From: Diphasiastrum complanatum | Lineage: Eukaryota > Streptophyta > Lycopodiopsida > Lycopodiales > Lycopodiaceae | Length of the DNA: 64,000 nt | Direction of reading: 5' to 3' | NCBI GenBank assembly: GCA_029204225.1 | Contig: CM055108.1 | Location: forward strand, 5,333,599-5,397,598 | Shown here: one piece after another, positions 26,424-37,895 of the stretch | Position numbering within the stretch: position 1 is the first letter of the stretch | How the letters are laid out: each line of letters starts with the position of its first letter | The notes under the pieces: generated by a model | Told to the model about the DNA's origin: nothing | Seen by the model: the letters and a program-made list of their open reading frames with translations, nothing else | Database searches by the model: none | Position numbers and translations under genes: made by a program

Positions 26424-29236
26424 ATGTCAAGTAGTTCTACCTCTTCTATTCCAGTAGTTGTAACTCAATATGTTGCAACAAGTGCAACATCTTCATCTGA
26501 CATTCCCAATGAAAGCTTTTTTTATAAAGCCACTCTTGAATCTGAACATGTTTTCGTAAATGATGTGGCATCATCATCGTTTACCCGTTCATCTTCTGAA
26601 ATTCCTTAGCAAGTACTTTTCAAGAAATGACGTCTATAAATTAGCTTGTATCAAATCTTTCAACCTCGTCCTCCTCTTCAGATACAGGCTCAGCACAATT
26701 AGAACTTTGTTCTTTTGAACAAATTGAATCATTGAGTGATGAGTCAAAAGCTTCAATTCACTTAGTTACTGATTCTAGTAAATCAACAGATCTGTGTAAG
26801 TCTGTTGATCCGCGACGTTCAAGCTTTTCTCATGTTCGTAAGAGAGATTTTCAAAGTGATGTTCTTTATGTTAAATCTAAAAGGGCTATATTCATTGAAA
26901 ATGTAGAGCCTTCTGAGGGTCCAGAACATCTTGAGGTTGGAGCCAGAATTCTAGGTCATGAGATTCCAACACCTTCTCAACTAGTTCAAGCACCTACTAG
27001 TGTCACAAGTTCAATTTATAGATCAGACTCCAAACAAAAAGGAAAACACAAGAGAGACTTGAGATCCTCACTTGATTTAATGAATCGTCAAAAACCGTTG
27101 ATTACAAAATCTGAGATTCGAAAGGTACGAAATATTATTTGCTGCTCATCTTGTTGTTTGCAAAAGCTGAGTATCAGAGAAATTGATGAATTAAGATCAA
27201 ACTTCTTTTTATGAAGTAAGGATGAGAGAAATTACTATTTGTGTCCAACAATGAGGCCGAACAAAAACTTATTTTCATATTTTTTAACTGCTTTGGAGAT
27301 TTGTTGCAAAGCTTGCAAAGCAGTTCACGCAATCGAAAACTCACGGCTTCAACGAATGCATGCACGACTTCAGATCGACACAACATTACGAGGATCCTTA
27401 CAAGGTCGAACTGTTTCTCCATATGCTTTAAATGCAACTTCTTGGCTAAAGCATTTCATGGATGTGCATGGAGAGAAATTGCCTAATTTCTTATATTTTC
27501 ACTTGCCGGATAATTTTACAAAATAAAGACAAAAGTTTCTCAAGCATCGAAAGAAATGTTTGGAATGTCCACAAAAATATCTGGCCCTTGTTATTGATGG
27601 CATGGATCAGAAGAAACAATGTTGACTTATTTTGTCAAAGTGCCCAAAAATTTGAACGAGACAGATTTTATTCAGGTTTATCTCGTTGGAGCACCTGTAT
27701 TTAATGGCACTTTGGACCAAGGTCTTTTTTAATTATCCCAATGTTCGAAATGATCCAAATTGACGATCACCATTGTACATAAGATAATTTGCGAATTTGG
27801 TGAAAATCTTCCAGAAATACTTTATTTGCAGCTTGACAACACTGAAAACCAAACTATTTTGGCATACATGTCTATGCTAGTGGAGAAATTTTTTTTACAA
27901 AAAAGTAAAAATAGGATTTTTGTTGGTAGGACATACCCACGATCAAATTGATCAAATGTCTAGTTGATTTTCTAAGAGGTTGAGATGCAAGAAAGCATTT
28001 CATTACCAATGCTTCAAATCATTGTTGAGGAATCATATGTGCCAAAGCCAAACGTGTCATTAATCAAACACACATATGATTTTCGTGATTATGTTAAGGT
28101 GTTCAACAAAACAGAGCGATGCATAGCTAATATTAATGATATTAGCTTCCAACACCAATTTAAAATCAAATGTAACAAATCAGACATTATATTATTATGG
28201 GGCAAACTATTTTCAGATTCAGTTTCGTGGCTACCTCTTGAGGTAGTTGGATTTTTGCTTAACATTCCATCGACTCAAATCAAGCTTGTTGTGTTGTCTC
28301 CCTTGAAGTCCTTGCTAGAAGAACAAAAGGCGCAAAGAGAACATCGTGAGATTGATCCATTTTCCTCTTTAAATTTTTTGGAATCAAATATTCAAGCAGC
28401 TTATCATTTTTTTGATGAGTTTGATCAACATTGGTGGATGGACTTTTTCGAGGAACAAAAAATCAATTTGCTCAATCTCGAACATACATCAACAACTGAT
28501 GAATTTCATTGGTCTCATAAACTAGGAACATCAACTACGATTGTCGAACCTTCAGATCTTCCTTGAGATAATGATTTCTTGTAGCTTGTGCAAGGTGAGG
28601 AACGTGAAATTTATGTGGGCTCAAGGAAGAATAGGCAAAGTGTAAAAGATGCAAAAATGAAATGGTGCGGTGATTTGAATGAAATCCAAATTGGAAGCCA
28701 TGTTGCACTTCTAGCTCAAAAAACAATGAAGGACATCCATTTTGGATTGCCAAAGTACTTGGTTTTATTCAAAATAGCAATCAAACAAAAGTACTACGTG
28801 TCCATTGGTTGTGCACCACTTCAACGAATGCTTTTTTTGGGAAGGTATGAACTTGAAATGTTGCAAGTAGATCCAAAGGGCAAGAGAAAGAGATTGCCAA
28901 AAAATCAACCAAGAGTCGACAATTTGAATCTATAGGATGTAGATGTTTTGGCATTTAATTTTGAACTAACAATGACCAATCATCTATGTATCTATATTGA
29001 AAGAACGACTTGGATTACTTGAAAAACCATCATCCTCCACTCGTCATCAACAGAAAAAAGCTGATTTACAAGGTTTTTTGTCAACATTAGACGCGGATTC
29101 TGAGGAAGACATGCCAGTTGACTCTGATGAAGAAGATGGGTCTTCCACTTCATCATCTGAAAATGAGAGTGTTGAGAATATGTCAAGTTCTGAATTGAGA
29201 GGCATCAGTGCAAATTCCTTAGAAAATGTACTTTAA
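26424..29236 (+). pseudogene. DUF7869-like transposase-type protein, broken
   Basis: The start MSSSSTSSIPVVV (26424) leads into a Ser/Thr-rich N-terminus. Around 27135-27210 is a Cys block (ICCSSCCLQKLSIREIDEL). Then come RTVSPYALNATSWLKHF and GEKLPNFLYFHLP (to 27526), YLALVIDGMDQKK (about 27590), FVKVPKNLNETDF, LYLQLDNTENQ (about 27825) and LVGHTHDQIDQ (about 27925-27955). The ordered set VIDGMDQ, LQLDNxxxxN, GHTHxxIDQ is the signature I associate with DUF7869 proteins, abundant in ferns, mosses and cnidarians. Its acidic residues look like a DDE-type arrangement. 27985-28566 continues the protein. Near 28735 another frame reads PFWIAKVLGF...LRVHWL, and an acidic Ser-rich tail ends at 29234. 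At least five frame changes and several stops are present. Family name is from memory. Confidence 0.72.
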
Positions 29237-29358
29237 AAAAAAGAATGTGCAAATGTAATTTAAGTTATTTTTGTATTTCAATGGGATTTCGAGTTTCAAA
29301 AATCATTTGTTCTCTTGAATTATTATTTCATTTGTAATTATGTTGGTTTTATGAAGTT
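29237..29358. other. Short spacer between the DUF7869-like relic and the truncated LTR
   Basis: AT-rich, no frame. The point where LTR homology begins (29359) marks where the copia LTR was truncated or where the older element was cut. Confidence 0.5.
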
Positions 29359-29654
29359 CAATCTCAAGCTAGTTCACTATGTACATTGAGTTTTTGTGAT
29401 CCAAATGAAACCAAATCGATTTCTACTTGTTTCTCAGGTTGAAGGCCGTACTACAGCATGTATTACACATGTGTGGGCTCGGATTTCAATGTTTATCAAT
29501 GCTTTTGATTGTTAATGCTTGTTGTTTGTCAAATTGCCAATCTAGATCAACTTTTTTTGGTCTAGTTTTTTGATAGATTGTTAAGCAAACATCCAATCAC
29601 TCTTGTGGATCTTTTGTAGATCCATTTATGGTCCTAAAGTATAGTACTTTCACA
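29359..29654 (+). repeat. Truncated 5' LTR (last 296 bp) of a copia element
   Basis: Aligns without gaps to 33205-33500 with 11 differences in 296 bases (3.7%), mostly transitions. The first roughly 390 bases present in the 3' LTR are missing. It ends CTTTCACA at the primer binding site. Confidence 0.95.
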
Positions 29655-29670
29655 TGGTATCAGAGCCAAG
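29655..29670 (+). other. Primer binding site (initiator tRNA-Met)
   Basis: TGGTATCAGAGCCAAG directly follows the LTR end. Confidence 0.93.
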
Positions 29671-30458
29671 TACAAGAGCATGAGCCATTGATCTAATGCA
29701 AATCCATTTTTAGCAAGTTTTGGTGCTAAAAACTAGTATTGAGAGGGCAAGCTAGAATCTTGATTTTGGTGAGGAGATTTGATCCCAAACTTGCTAGGGG
29801 TCCAAATCCTGTACTATCCACATGTGTGGGCACCTCGGAACCTGCATTTAATGCATGGTATTCATTTGATCCAACAATATTCAATTTGTGAGCTGTTGGT
29901 GTAATTTTTGGTGGAGATCCTAGGATAATCTACCAAGATCATTTGCCATTAATTAGATTTGAATTTGTTTCATGGAATCTAATTAATCTAGGCTGAGTTC
30001 AAGTCCTATTAAGGTTAAAACTGGTCTTGAAAGTACACCAAGAAGGAAGAAAGAGATTCAGTCAGTTTATTGTCCAAAAATAACCAAAATTGACAAGATT
30101 TGATTGTAAGTAGATTTCACATCATCTTATCTTCATTCCAATTTGTGAGGGAGTGATAGAACTGAGATTATAAGTCCATTTGTTGGATTAGAAATCTAAT
30201 TTGAGTGAAACACTACAAGAGAGAGACCTTAGTGAGTTTCTAGAGACAATCAAATCCATTTCTTGGCAAGATTTGTTTGAAAGTAGTTTTTACTTCATCT
30301 TATCTTCATTCCAGCTTTGTGAGGGAGTGATAGAACTGTGATTATAAGTCCATTTGTTGGATTAGAAATCAAATTTGACTAAAACATTGCAAGTGTGAGA
30401 CCTTTGTGAGTCTCAAGTCAATCAAATCTATTTCTTGTTTGTAGAAGTCACTAGTAAG
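29671..30458 (+). other. Leader of the copia element, with an internal duplication
   Basis: No long frame. A block near 30100-30200 (GATTTGATTGTAAGTAGAT ... GGGAGTGATAGAACTGAG) is repeated near 30270-30370, so the leader contains a degenerate duplication with a period of about 165 bp. Confidence 0.6.
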
Positions 30459-31820
30459 ATGGGATCTGCTAGAGCATACCTTCTAGAAGGCAGTGAGAGA
30501 TTGAATTCTTCAGATTATGCTATTTGGAAGGTTAGGATGGAGTCACTTTTGGTGCTCCAAGATCTTTATGAGTTCTTGATTGAAGATGAAGATGAACCTC
30601 TAGGTGCACATGAGTTAGCTAGATACAAGAAGAGATCTAGGCTTGCACTTCATTGTGTGAAGATGAATGTGAGCAATGATTTGTTGAGAGAAGTATCAGC
30701 TTGTACTAGTGCTAAAGAGACTTGGGATTCTTTAAAATCAATCTATGAGTCTAGCAACACTTCTAGAGTTCTTATGCTTAGAAATCAAATTTTGCAAAGC
30801 ATGAGGAGAAGTGAGGAGAGTGCACTGGATTATGTACTCAGAAACAAGTCTCTAAATAGGGAGTTGGCTTCCATTGGAGAGAAGATTCATGATGGAGAGC
30901 TTGTACAAATTGTCCTTAATGGTCTAGGAGATGACTTTGAAATTTGGTCCAAAGTTTTGCCATCCAAGACACTTTGCCAACTATAGAAAAACTTCACAGT
31001 GTATTAGTGGCTGAAGAGTGTAGGATACTCCATGCGAAATCTAGGATGAGTTCCTTTTCTTTGTAGGATGGTGATGAGAAAGCCAATTTCTCATTCAACG
31101 GCAAAAAGAAGACCAATGGAAAGAAGAATCATCCAAAGGAGGCCAAAGAAGAGGATGATGCATCAAGTTCAAAGGACAAGTCAAAGCTGAAATGCTTCTT
31201 TTGTGGAAAGAAGGGACATTATGCATCTGAATGGTACAAGAGGCTAAAATCACAAGTGGAGGAGGACAAACAAGGAAACCTTGCAAAGAAGGAGGAGGAG
31301 GATGAAGTAGATGTATTCTTGATGACATCTACATCCTCAACAACAAGCAATAGCAATTCAAGAGACAATTGGTGGATCGACAGTGCGGCTAGCTCCCACA
31401 TGTCTTATGAAAGGGACTTTTTCTCAGCCTTACACTCTTTCAATGCTGCTAAAAAGTTTGTCTTTATTGCAAATGATGAAGAGTGTAGGATAGATGGTGT
31501 TGGCACCATCTCTTTGTGTCTAGAATCCTCCAAATGCATGGACTTAGAAAATGTCCTTTATGTATCATCAATCACCAAGAATATGTTTAGTGTTGGTCTA
31601 CTCTTAGAAACTGGCATGGATGTCCACTTTAAGCATGGTGTTTGCTTCATCTTGAAGAATGATGTTTGCATTGCAAAGGGATTTAAACATGAAAAATTGT
31701 TTAAGTTGGAAGCTAGTGTTGCTTTTGAAAGAATGAGCTTGGCAAAGGAGGAGATCACTCAAGAGGAGGTCTCGGCAAAGTGTGATCTTGCTTGCATTGA
31801 GGAGGAGCATCAAAAGGAGT
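30459..31820 (+). pseudogene. Copia gag and protease of the non-autonomous element
   Basis: Gag starts MGSARAYLLEGSERLN at 30459 and stays open to 30984 (WKVRMESLLVLQDLYEFL, KETWDSLKSIYES). A frameshift follows. The zinc knuckle near 31191-31232 reads CFFCGKKGHYASEW, with the last Cys replaced by Trp. From 31256 the protease region is open: WWIDSAASSHMS (Gly of DSG changed to Ala), then YVSSITKNMFSVGLLLETG and an open end at EEEHQKE (31820). Both knuckle and protease changes should weaken function. The pre-integrase zinc module expected next is absent. Confidence 0.9.
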
Positions 31821-32789
31821 AAGATCTTGAGGATCAGCCTCAAAGCATGAGAGTTTCAAGGGAGTCCTCAATGACAATGGCCGAGTCATCGAATTGCATG
31901 CAAATTGTCCATTCAAGTGTGCATCTTGCAAGGGTGGTGAGCATTGGAGAGTCTACTTTCTTTGAATACTTTTTGAAAAGTAGTAGTAGACATGAGGTGA
32001 CTTGTTTCTTACCTTTAAGATTCATGGTGTTTATTACTTTGTATGACAAGACAATGAAATGGGATGCTTTGAAATCTACATTTGTTGTTGATAAAGCATT
32101 GGATAACTATTTTTGTAATAGTTTGAATAGAGTCATAAAAGATGAAACATCATTTGATTTGGAAATCTTTGTGTCCACATGCTTTGTGCATGATCATTCC
32201 AATGTAAGGGGACCAAAGATTATCCTATTTCAATGATAGGAATAATGGTAGTGTTTTGATCTTCAAGTAGAGATTGTAGAATCTACATGTTTTCAACCAA
32301 AGAATTTGTCAATGGTGGAAATGTGATCTTTCAAGAGTGGAAGAATTTGTAAACTTGAAGAAGCACCTTTGGATCAACACCTTATTCAATTCATTGATGG
32401 TTTGGAGTCAAGTCAAGTGGAGGAGCAAGCTCAAGACCCGAGGACTCCAAGAAGAACCATGAGTATGAAGATGGAGCCATCTAGGCTCAATCATATGGAT
32501 CAAGCAAGGCAAGTTGTCTTTGGCAACAATATGTATGCACTTAATATTTTTATTGATGTATCTTCAAGTGCACAAAATGCCTTGGATCCATGGCTTGGCA
32601 TGATGTATAGTTTTTGAAGTGTGCTACATGTATATAGACACATTTGCGGAACATCTTGTAAGGGATCCTTTAAGAGGTGGTGAAAGATCCTTCATGGACA
32701 TCATTCTCTATTGGAGTCTCAAAAGTTCCTTTTTTGTAGTTGTATTTTTTAGACACTTCTAAAAGCATTCATTGATCTAGCAAGAGAGT
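31821..32789 (+). other. Non-pol segment replacing integrase and RT
   Basis: Integrase and RT cores are missing. A frame at 31847-32236 has no recognised relative. Family remnants reappear only as the linker (QDPRTPRRTMSMKMEPSRL at about 32428-32490) and a tail of RT (GGERSFMDIILYWSLKSS, about 32675-32730). The region thus joins protease to the end of RT through sequence of unknown origin. Confidence 0.75.
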
Positions 32790-32797
32790 TGTAGATA

Positions 32798-32838
32798 GAT
32801 CAAGCTAATTGCCAAAAATTGGCAAATCTAGCTTGATC
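32798..32838. repeat. Hairpin across the LTR start
   Basis: GATCAAGCTAATTGCCAA and TTGGCAAATCTAGCTTGATC are imperfect complements around an AAA loop, giving an 18-20 bp stem at the left border of the LTR. Confidence 0.85.
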
Positions 32839-33500
32839 AAAAACCATGTAGTATAATGTAAATTTTGTACATAAGTGGATTCCACACATGTGAGGCCAAG
32901 ATGACATGTGGCAATTCACTCCTAATGTAGGTTAGGTCAAGTCATAGGGTTGGTCATGTCATTTTGGTAGTGATTCCTAGTTTATAGGACCTAAATCCTA
33001 GATTTAAGGTGAAAATTTGACCAACTAGCTATCTACTAAGCATGACTCTAGGAAATAGACTAGGGTTTCATTTTAGGTCAAGGAGAGTGAGTTGACTTCC
33101 TTATTACATGCTGGAAATTCACCTAAATTCAAGAAGGAAGTCGAATTTGCTATGTATTCCCTCTCTCCATAGTGAGAAGATAGAAAATTTTTGGAGCTCA
33201 TTGGCAATCTCAAGCTAGTTCACTATATACATTGAGTTTTTGTGATCCAAATGAAACCAAATAAATTTCTACTTATTTCTCAGGTTGAAGGCCATACTAC
33301 AGCCTGTATTACACACGTGTGGGCTCGTATTTCAATGTTTATCAATGCTTTTGATTGTTAATACTTGTTGTTTGTCAAATTGCCAATCTAGATCAACTTT
33401 TTTTGGTCTAGTTTTTTGATAGATTGTTAAGCAAGCATCCAATCACTCTTGTGGATCTTTTGTAGATCCATTTATGGTCCTAAAGTACAGTACTTTCACA
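32810..33500 (+). repeat. 3' LTR of the non-autonomous copia element
   Basis: Begins TGCCAAAAATTGGC and ends CTTTCACA; the last 296 bases match the 5' copy. It carries CACACGTGTG at 33312-33321 and ACACATGTG near 32884. The start may be a few bases to either side, because a hairpin spans 32798-32838. Confidence 0.88.
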
Positions 33501-34016
33501 TTTTCCAGATGACATAAATTTGTTTCTCACTTCTGCTACCTTACCACTTGGTCTACCACCTTCTGTTATTAAGCATGCAGATAAAGTTTTAGCCTGTTTT
33601 CAGCATGTATTTCCAACCAACGACAACTAGTAGTTTCATCTATTTTTTGTAGTATGTTCATATCTCCAACGAGTTCAATTAGGGCTGTTTTTCTTTTCTA
33701 TGAACTGTTTTCAGGCCACTTCAACTGTCATACAAGTTTTGTTTTCTCTCTTTTCATGTATAGTTTGAGAAAAAACTCTCTTCATTTTAGAAAATGTATA
33801 AAAAAAAAAAAGATATGTATTCTTAGGTAGTTGATTTCTCCTCTTTTCTCAAATTGTAAGGTTTATCCTATGCATCACTTTTGTTATTCCAACATTCAAA
33901 ATTTTCATTCTTCCATAACCTTTTACAGAAAGCCTGACTTGTTGTCCCTACTTTTCATTTTGCCTTCTGCTTGTGCATTTCTCGTTTTGCTTTAAAGTTG
34001 GGATCTTCTTTACCTA
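33501..34016. other. No gene seen
   Basis: T-rich, pyrimidine-rich sequence on the plus strand. It may hold the 3' end of the minus-strand relic that follows. Confidence 0.4.
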
Positions 34017-37000
34017 TCAATATGGTTCCTCAAGAATCTTCTCAACTCTGCAACTCACATATTTCAATCCTCTTGTTTGGCGTCGAGAAAAGAGATCTGC
34101 TTCACCTTCAAACCACCCTTCTAGTGCTTCCCCTACATGCGCATGCCGTGAAGCCCACCGTGATGTTGTGGATTCCTTGCTTGTTTTCTTTGGCCAGGTG
34201 GCAATGAGCTCTACATATCTTTTTTGAAATTTCAAAAATTCCTCCTCTGTAGGCAAAGTCTTTTCATAGGCTTTAGATTTTTCAATCATGGCCTCCAAGG
34301 CCTCATTTCTTGATTTCCAATTGTCATCTTTATCATAATCTATCTCACTTTCAAGGTCATCATATGAGTAATCAACAATGTCAGAAAATTTTGATAAATT
34401 TTGAGCAAAAATTGAGAGGATCTCATCCTCTCTCAGATTCAATACATCTTCTGTATCATTAAATGAAATATAACATTCATTATTCATAAAATATAAAGGA
34501 ACATCAAGTAGAGTTTATTGATTAACATAAGATGCAGACGGAAGAGAATCAGAGAGGATTATAGAACGGGGAGAGAGTTTTTTGATAATCTGAAGCCATA
34601 GAAGCTTCAGCTTTAACCCCTATATCAGTATCTGCATCATTTACATCAACTGGAGCAGGTGCAGATGCTCCGATCAATGGAACAGTTGAAGATTCAACAG
34701 ACTCATCATCTGGAATTTCAGCAGATATGTAGAACACAAAAGCCATTCCTTGATTAGAAAGCGACATATTCTTTTGTGGATATCACAGTATATATTTCTT
34801 TTGAAATGATCATACAGGTTAGAGTACTTTCTATTGTGTTTATGCTTAGAGGATGGTTGGGAATGTACAAGGTCCTGAAAATGAACGAAACAAAAATTAT
34901 CTATATCCATGACAAGAGTACTAATAATCTGAGAAAAATTATCAAGATAAGAAATTAAATTATATTCCTTTGCAAAATAAATTGCATGAAAAGAAGGATG
35001 TGCTGCAAACAATAGTTTTGATTAGTTGCATCAGCAGAAAAAAATATAAGCCTGAATGAGAAAAGTACCAAATAATGATATAGATTAGCACCATGTAATG
35101 AGTAACATTGTCTTTTCCCCAACAATCATGTACATATTTTACATATGTGGTGCAATGATTTTGCAAAGTCCTCATATCTTCTGATGATAGGTTTTCTTTC
35201 CTGATAAGACCTATGAGTTTGTCTAAGTTGGTCCACACTTGTCCCTTTTCCACTCGATTACTTCCTTCCAATGTTCATGTGGCTTGAACAATTTCTCTCC
35301 AAATTTCGTATCTGACACTTGATTCTTTGCATGTGTGATTGGATAAAAATATTCTTGCTTTAGCACCTCCAATTGATGGCTTATTAGGAACGTTTCCTTT
35401 TTTTCCCTGAGAGTCTGTCACTGTTTTCAATTGTGAAATTCCTTTTATGTAATCCTGCATTTGACAGAACTATTTCCAACCTCCTAATTGCTGCTTTAGC
35501 CACTGACTATGGTTTATGATTCCAAGCTAGTAGAATATGCAGGTAAATTAGTTTTTCAATAATACGAACCTCAGCATGCAATGTGCATATGTGAACATAT
35601 TTTAAGGGAATTGGCAAAACACTTTTCATATTTGGATCTTCAGCCTCTCGTGTTGGGCCAATGTTTGTTGATCGTCCCAAATTCATATTGTAGCAATCCT
35701 TCATGCAATAAAGACATGGATGCTTTGATGTTGCCTCATGAGAGACATTATACATACATTTAATATTTTCAAATCCCCTGCAAGGTGCCATTGAATTTGA
35801 AAACTTCCATGGTTTTCAGCTGTAAATTTCTCACCCTCCAAATGTCTCTTTATAATCTCGCCATAGTTTGTTCTTGAAAATATCCATGATAGTATTTTAT
35901 GGTCCTCTTTCAAGACCTGTAGAGAAACAAGTAATGCATTACATGTCAATAAAAACTGGCAAGGTATGAATTGTTAATATAGATATTCTAAATGAAAATT
36001 GAAATGTATACCTGAAATGCCGCCAACCACCATATGTGATTTTCTGATTGAACACTAAATGTTCGATCATCTGTATTTGAAATTTTGTTCATCAAAGTGA
36101 CACTCACACGTTCCAACTTATGACCCTTGATGATTTCAGATTCATCCAATTTTATTACAATAATGATCTTTCTATTCACTTGACATTCGTCTAGTTTATA
36201 GAATCGAATAATGTATTTTAGAACATTTTCAATATCAAGAAAAATATTATTGCAATCGTTGTAATTGAGCTCACCATATTCTGATTTGTATAATTCAGTT
36301 ATATGAAGTGGTTGGCCAACTACTTTGAACATTCCGTCATTATAAAAATTTCTTGCTAATCTTACCCGATATGGACGCGAAGGATTAATTTTCTTCACCA
36401 TCACTTGGGAAAAAGCTTCTTTAACTATTCTTAAAAAAGTAGAATAAGCATTTCTGCTAATTCCAGATACATCACATGCACCTTGTATCACATTCACATC
36501 CAAGTATGATTGAACCTTAATCAAAACAGTCTCTACAATTTCATTTTTCATTTTTTCAAAGCGAGCATTTTTTATCATTTCCTTTGCTAACTTTCTTGGT
36601 AAAACATGACTTAAAGATGATCCAATGCATGAACAATCTGTTAAATAGTTCTTTGCCACCAAACATAATCTGCAACAAACATATGAAACTCAAATTATGT
36701 TTAATAAATAAATAATCCATGTTATCAAGTGAAAATCATACTTAAATGACATATACAAATCAAATAACTAGTTTAGATGACAACATACTTGAATGCTTGG
36801 ATTCTTTTTTTCTGATTGCCACTATGTGTAGATAGGTCATCAATATTCTTCGTCGGTACTCTCTTTCTTTTTCTCTTCATCATTGTCTTATTAATAACTT
36901 TTAGATCAATAGCAGATTTTAAACTCTCGGATCGCAACTTTTCCATGGATTCTAACATTTCTTGGTTTGATCCTCGAAGAGTAGTGACAGTAGCATTCAA

Positions 37001-37449
37001 CTCTGACATAGCATTCTTGAGTGCATTGTTTCAGCACTAGTGTGTTGCACATAATGAAGCAATTGTTGATTTGCACGTTGCAATTGTTGATTTGCACGTT
37101 GCAATTGTTGATTAGCAAACTGTAATTGTTGATTCAGGCAAGATATGCTATGCATTTTAATATCTCGCAACCTTTGACAATATCCAAGTAATCCGCTATT
37201 TCCTTCACATACATATCTGAGAAGATGGGTTACATACTTAAAATTTGGACACAAATTGGTAGCTGGATCATTAGGATAAATTGATCCATCCACCCACAAA
37301 TCTATATTCATATGATTATTCACTCTCAATTCTCTAACTATTGTTGTAGCATTCTCTACAACTTTCGTATTTTTCTTAATAATTGGAGTGCATTCCATCG
37401 GAAGAGCAACATGCAAATGGAACATTGCCATTGTTAAAGCTACAATCAT
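34017..37449 (-). pseudogene. Multi-exon relic resembling a DNA-transposon gene
   Basis: The N-terminal exon (37449-36997) has a four-unit heptad-like repeat (NQQLQRA). After a frame change a coiled-coil segment runs to QKKRIQAF (36786), followed by a GT donor. The exon at about 36670-36012 includes VSGISRNAYSTFLRIV, IIIVIKLDESEIIKG and ENHIWWLAAFQ, with GTATAC after it. The exon from 35924 has VLKEDHKILSWIF and WHLAGDLK; one base lost in an A run shifts it to KCMYNVSHEATSKHPCLYC. Further pieces follow: SIGGAKARIFLSNHTC (35.35 kb), NRVEKGQVWTNLDKLIGLI (35.2 kb), and acidic frames at 34767-34549 and 34487-34017 that may be its C-terminus. D-E-S-E, A-G-D-L-K and H-P-C-x-x-C resemble DDE-type transposases of KDZ or related groups. 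I cannot name the family. Confidence 0.55.
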
Positions 37450-37895
37450 GTAAATGAATCTACCTACAGTAAATCAATATGAATAGATCTAGCATTCCTT
37501 ACTTTTGTAATGTTTATATCACATTGAAAAATCGTCCCGTCTCATATTTCATTATAAGCATACAGTGATTTCAAAAGTTTTGCCTCTCCTGCTTCAGTTT
37601 TTGCATTGAGCACACCAATATTTTCAGTCTTAAAGCTCTAGTCCCGAATTTGGGAATGAGCATGAAGAGAGGTTATTACATCTCATGCTAAACTAACTAT
37701 TGTCTGAAGTTAACCATACTAGTTAAACGTCGGGCAAGGCCGGAAACTCGGAAAACAGCGACCAGAAGTTACCGGTTTGCATTCTCTCTCTACATAACCT
37801 CTCTCTAAAGTGAAATTTCTTAAAGGGACCATTTTGAGCCCATATTTTCCCTAATGAGACTGAAAGAACCTTGGTTCTTTAACAGTAAAGCACAA
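37450..37895. other. No gene seen; flank of the minus-strand gypsy element
   Basis: Non-coding. Position just beyond the RNase H stop of the gypsy relic suggests that it holds integrase-deleted or LTR sequence, but no LTR end was recognised. Confidence 0.4.

Noticed and set aside
31847-32236. Open frame as a captured host gene in the non-autonomous copia
   Set aside because: It resembles no family I know and has no supporting motif, so it is described only as sequence of unknown origin.
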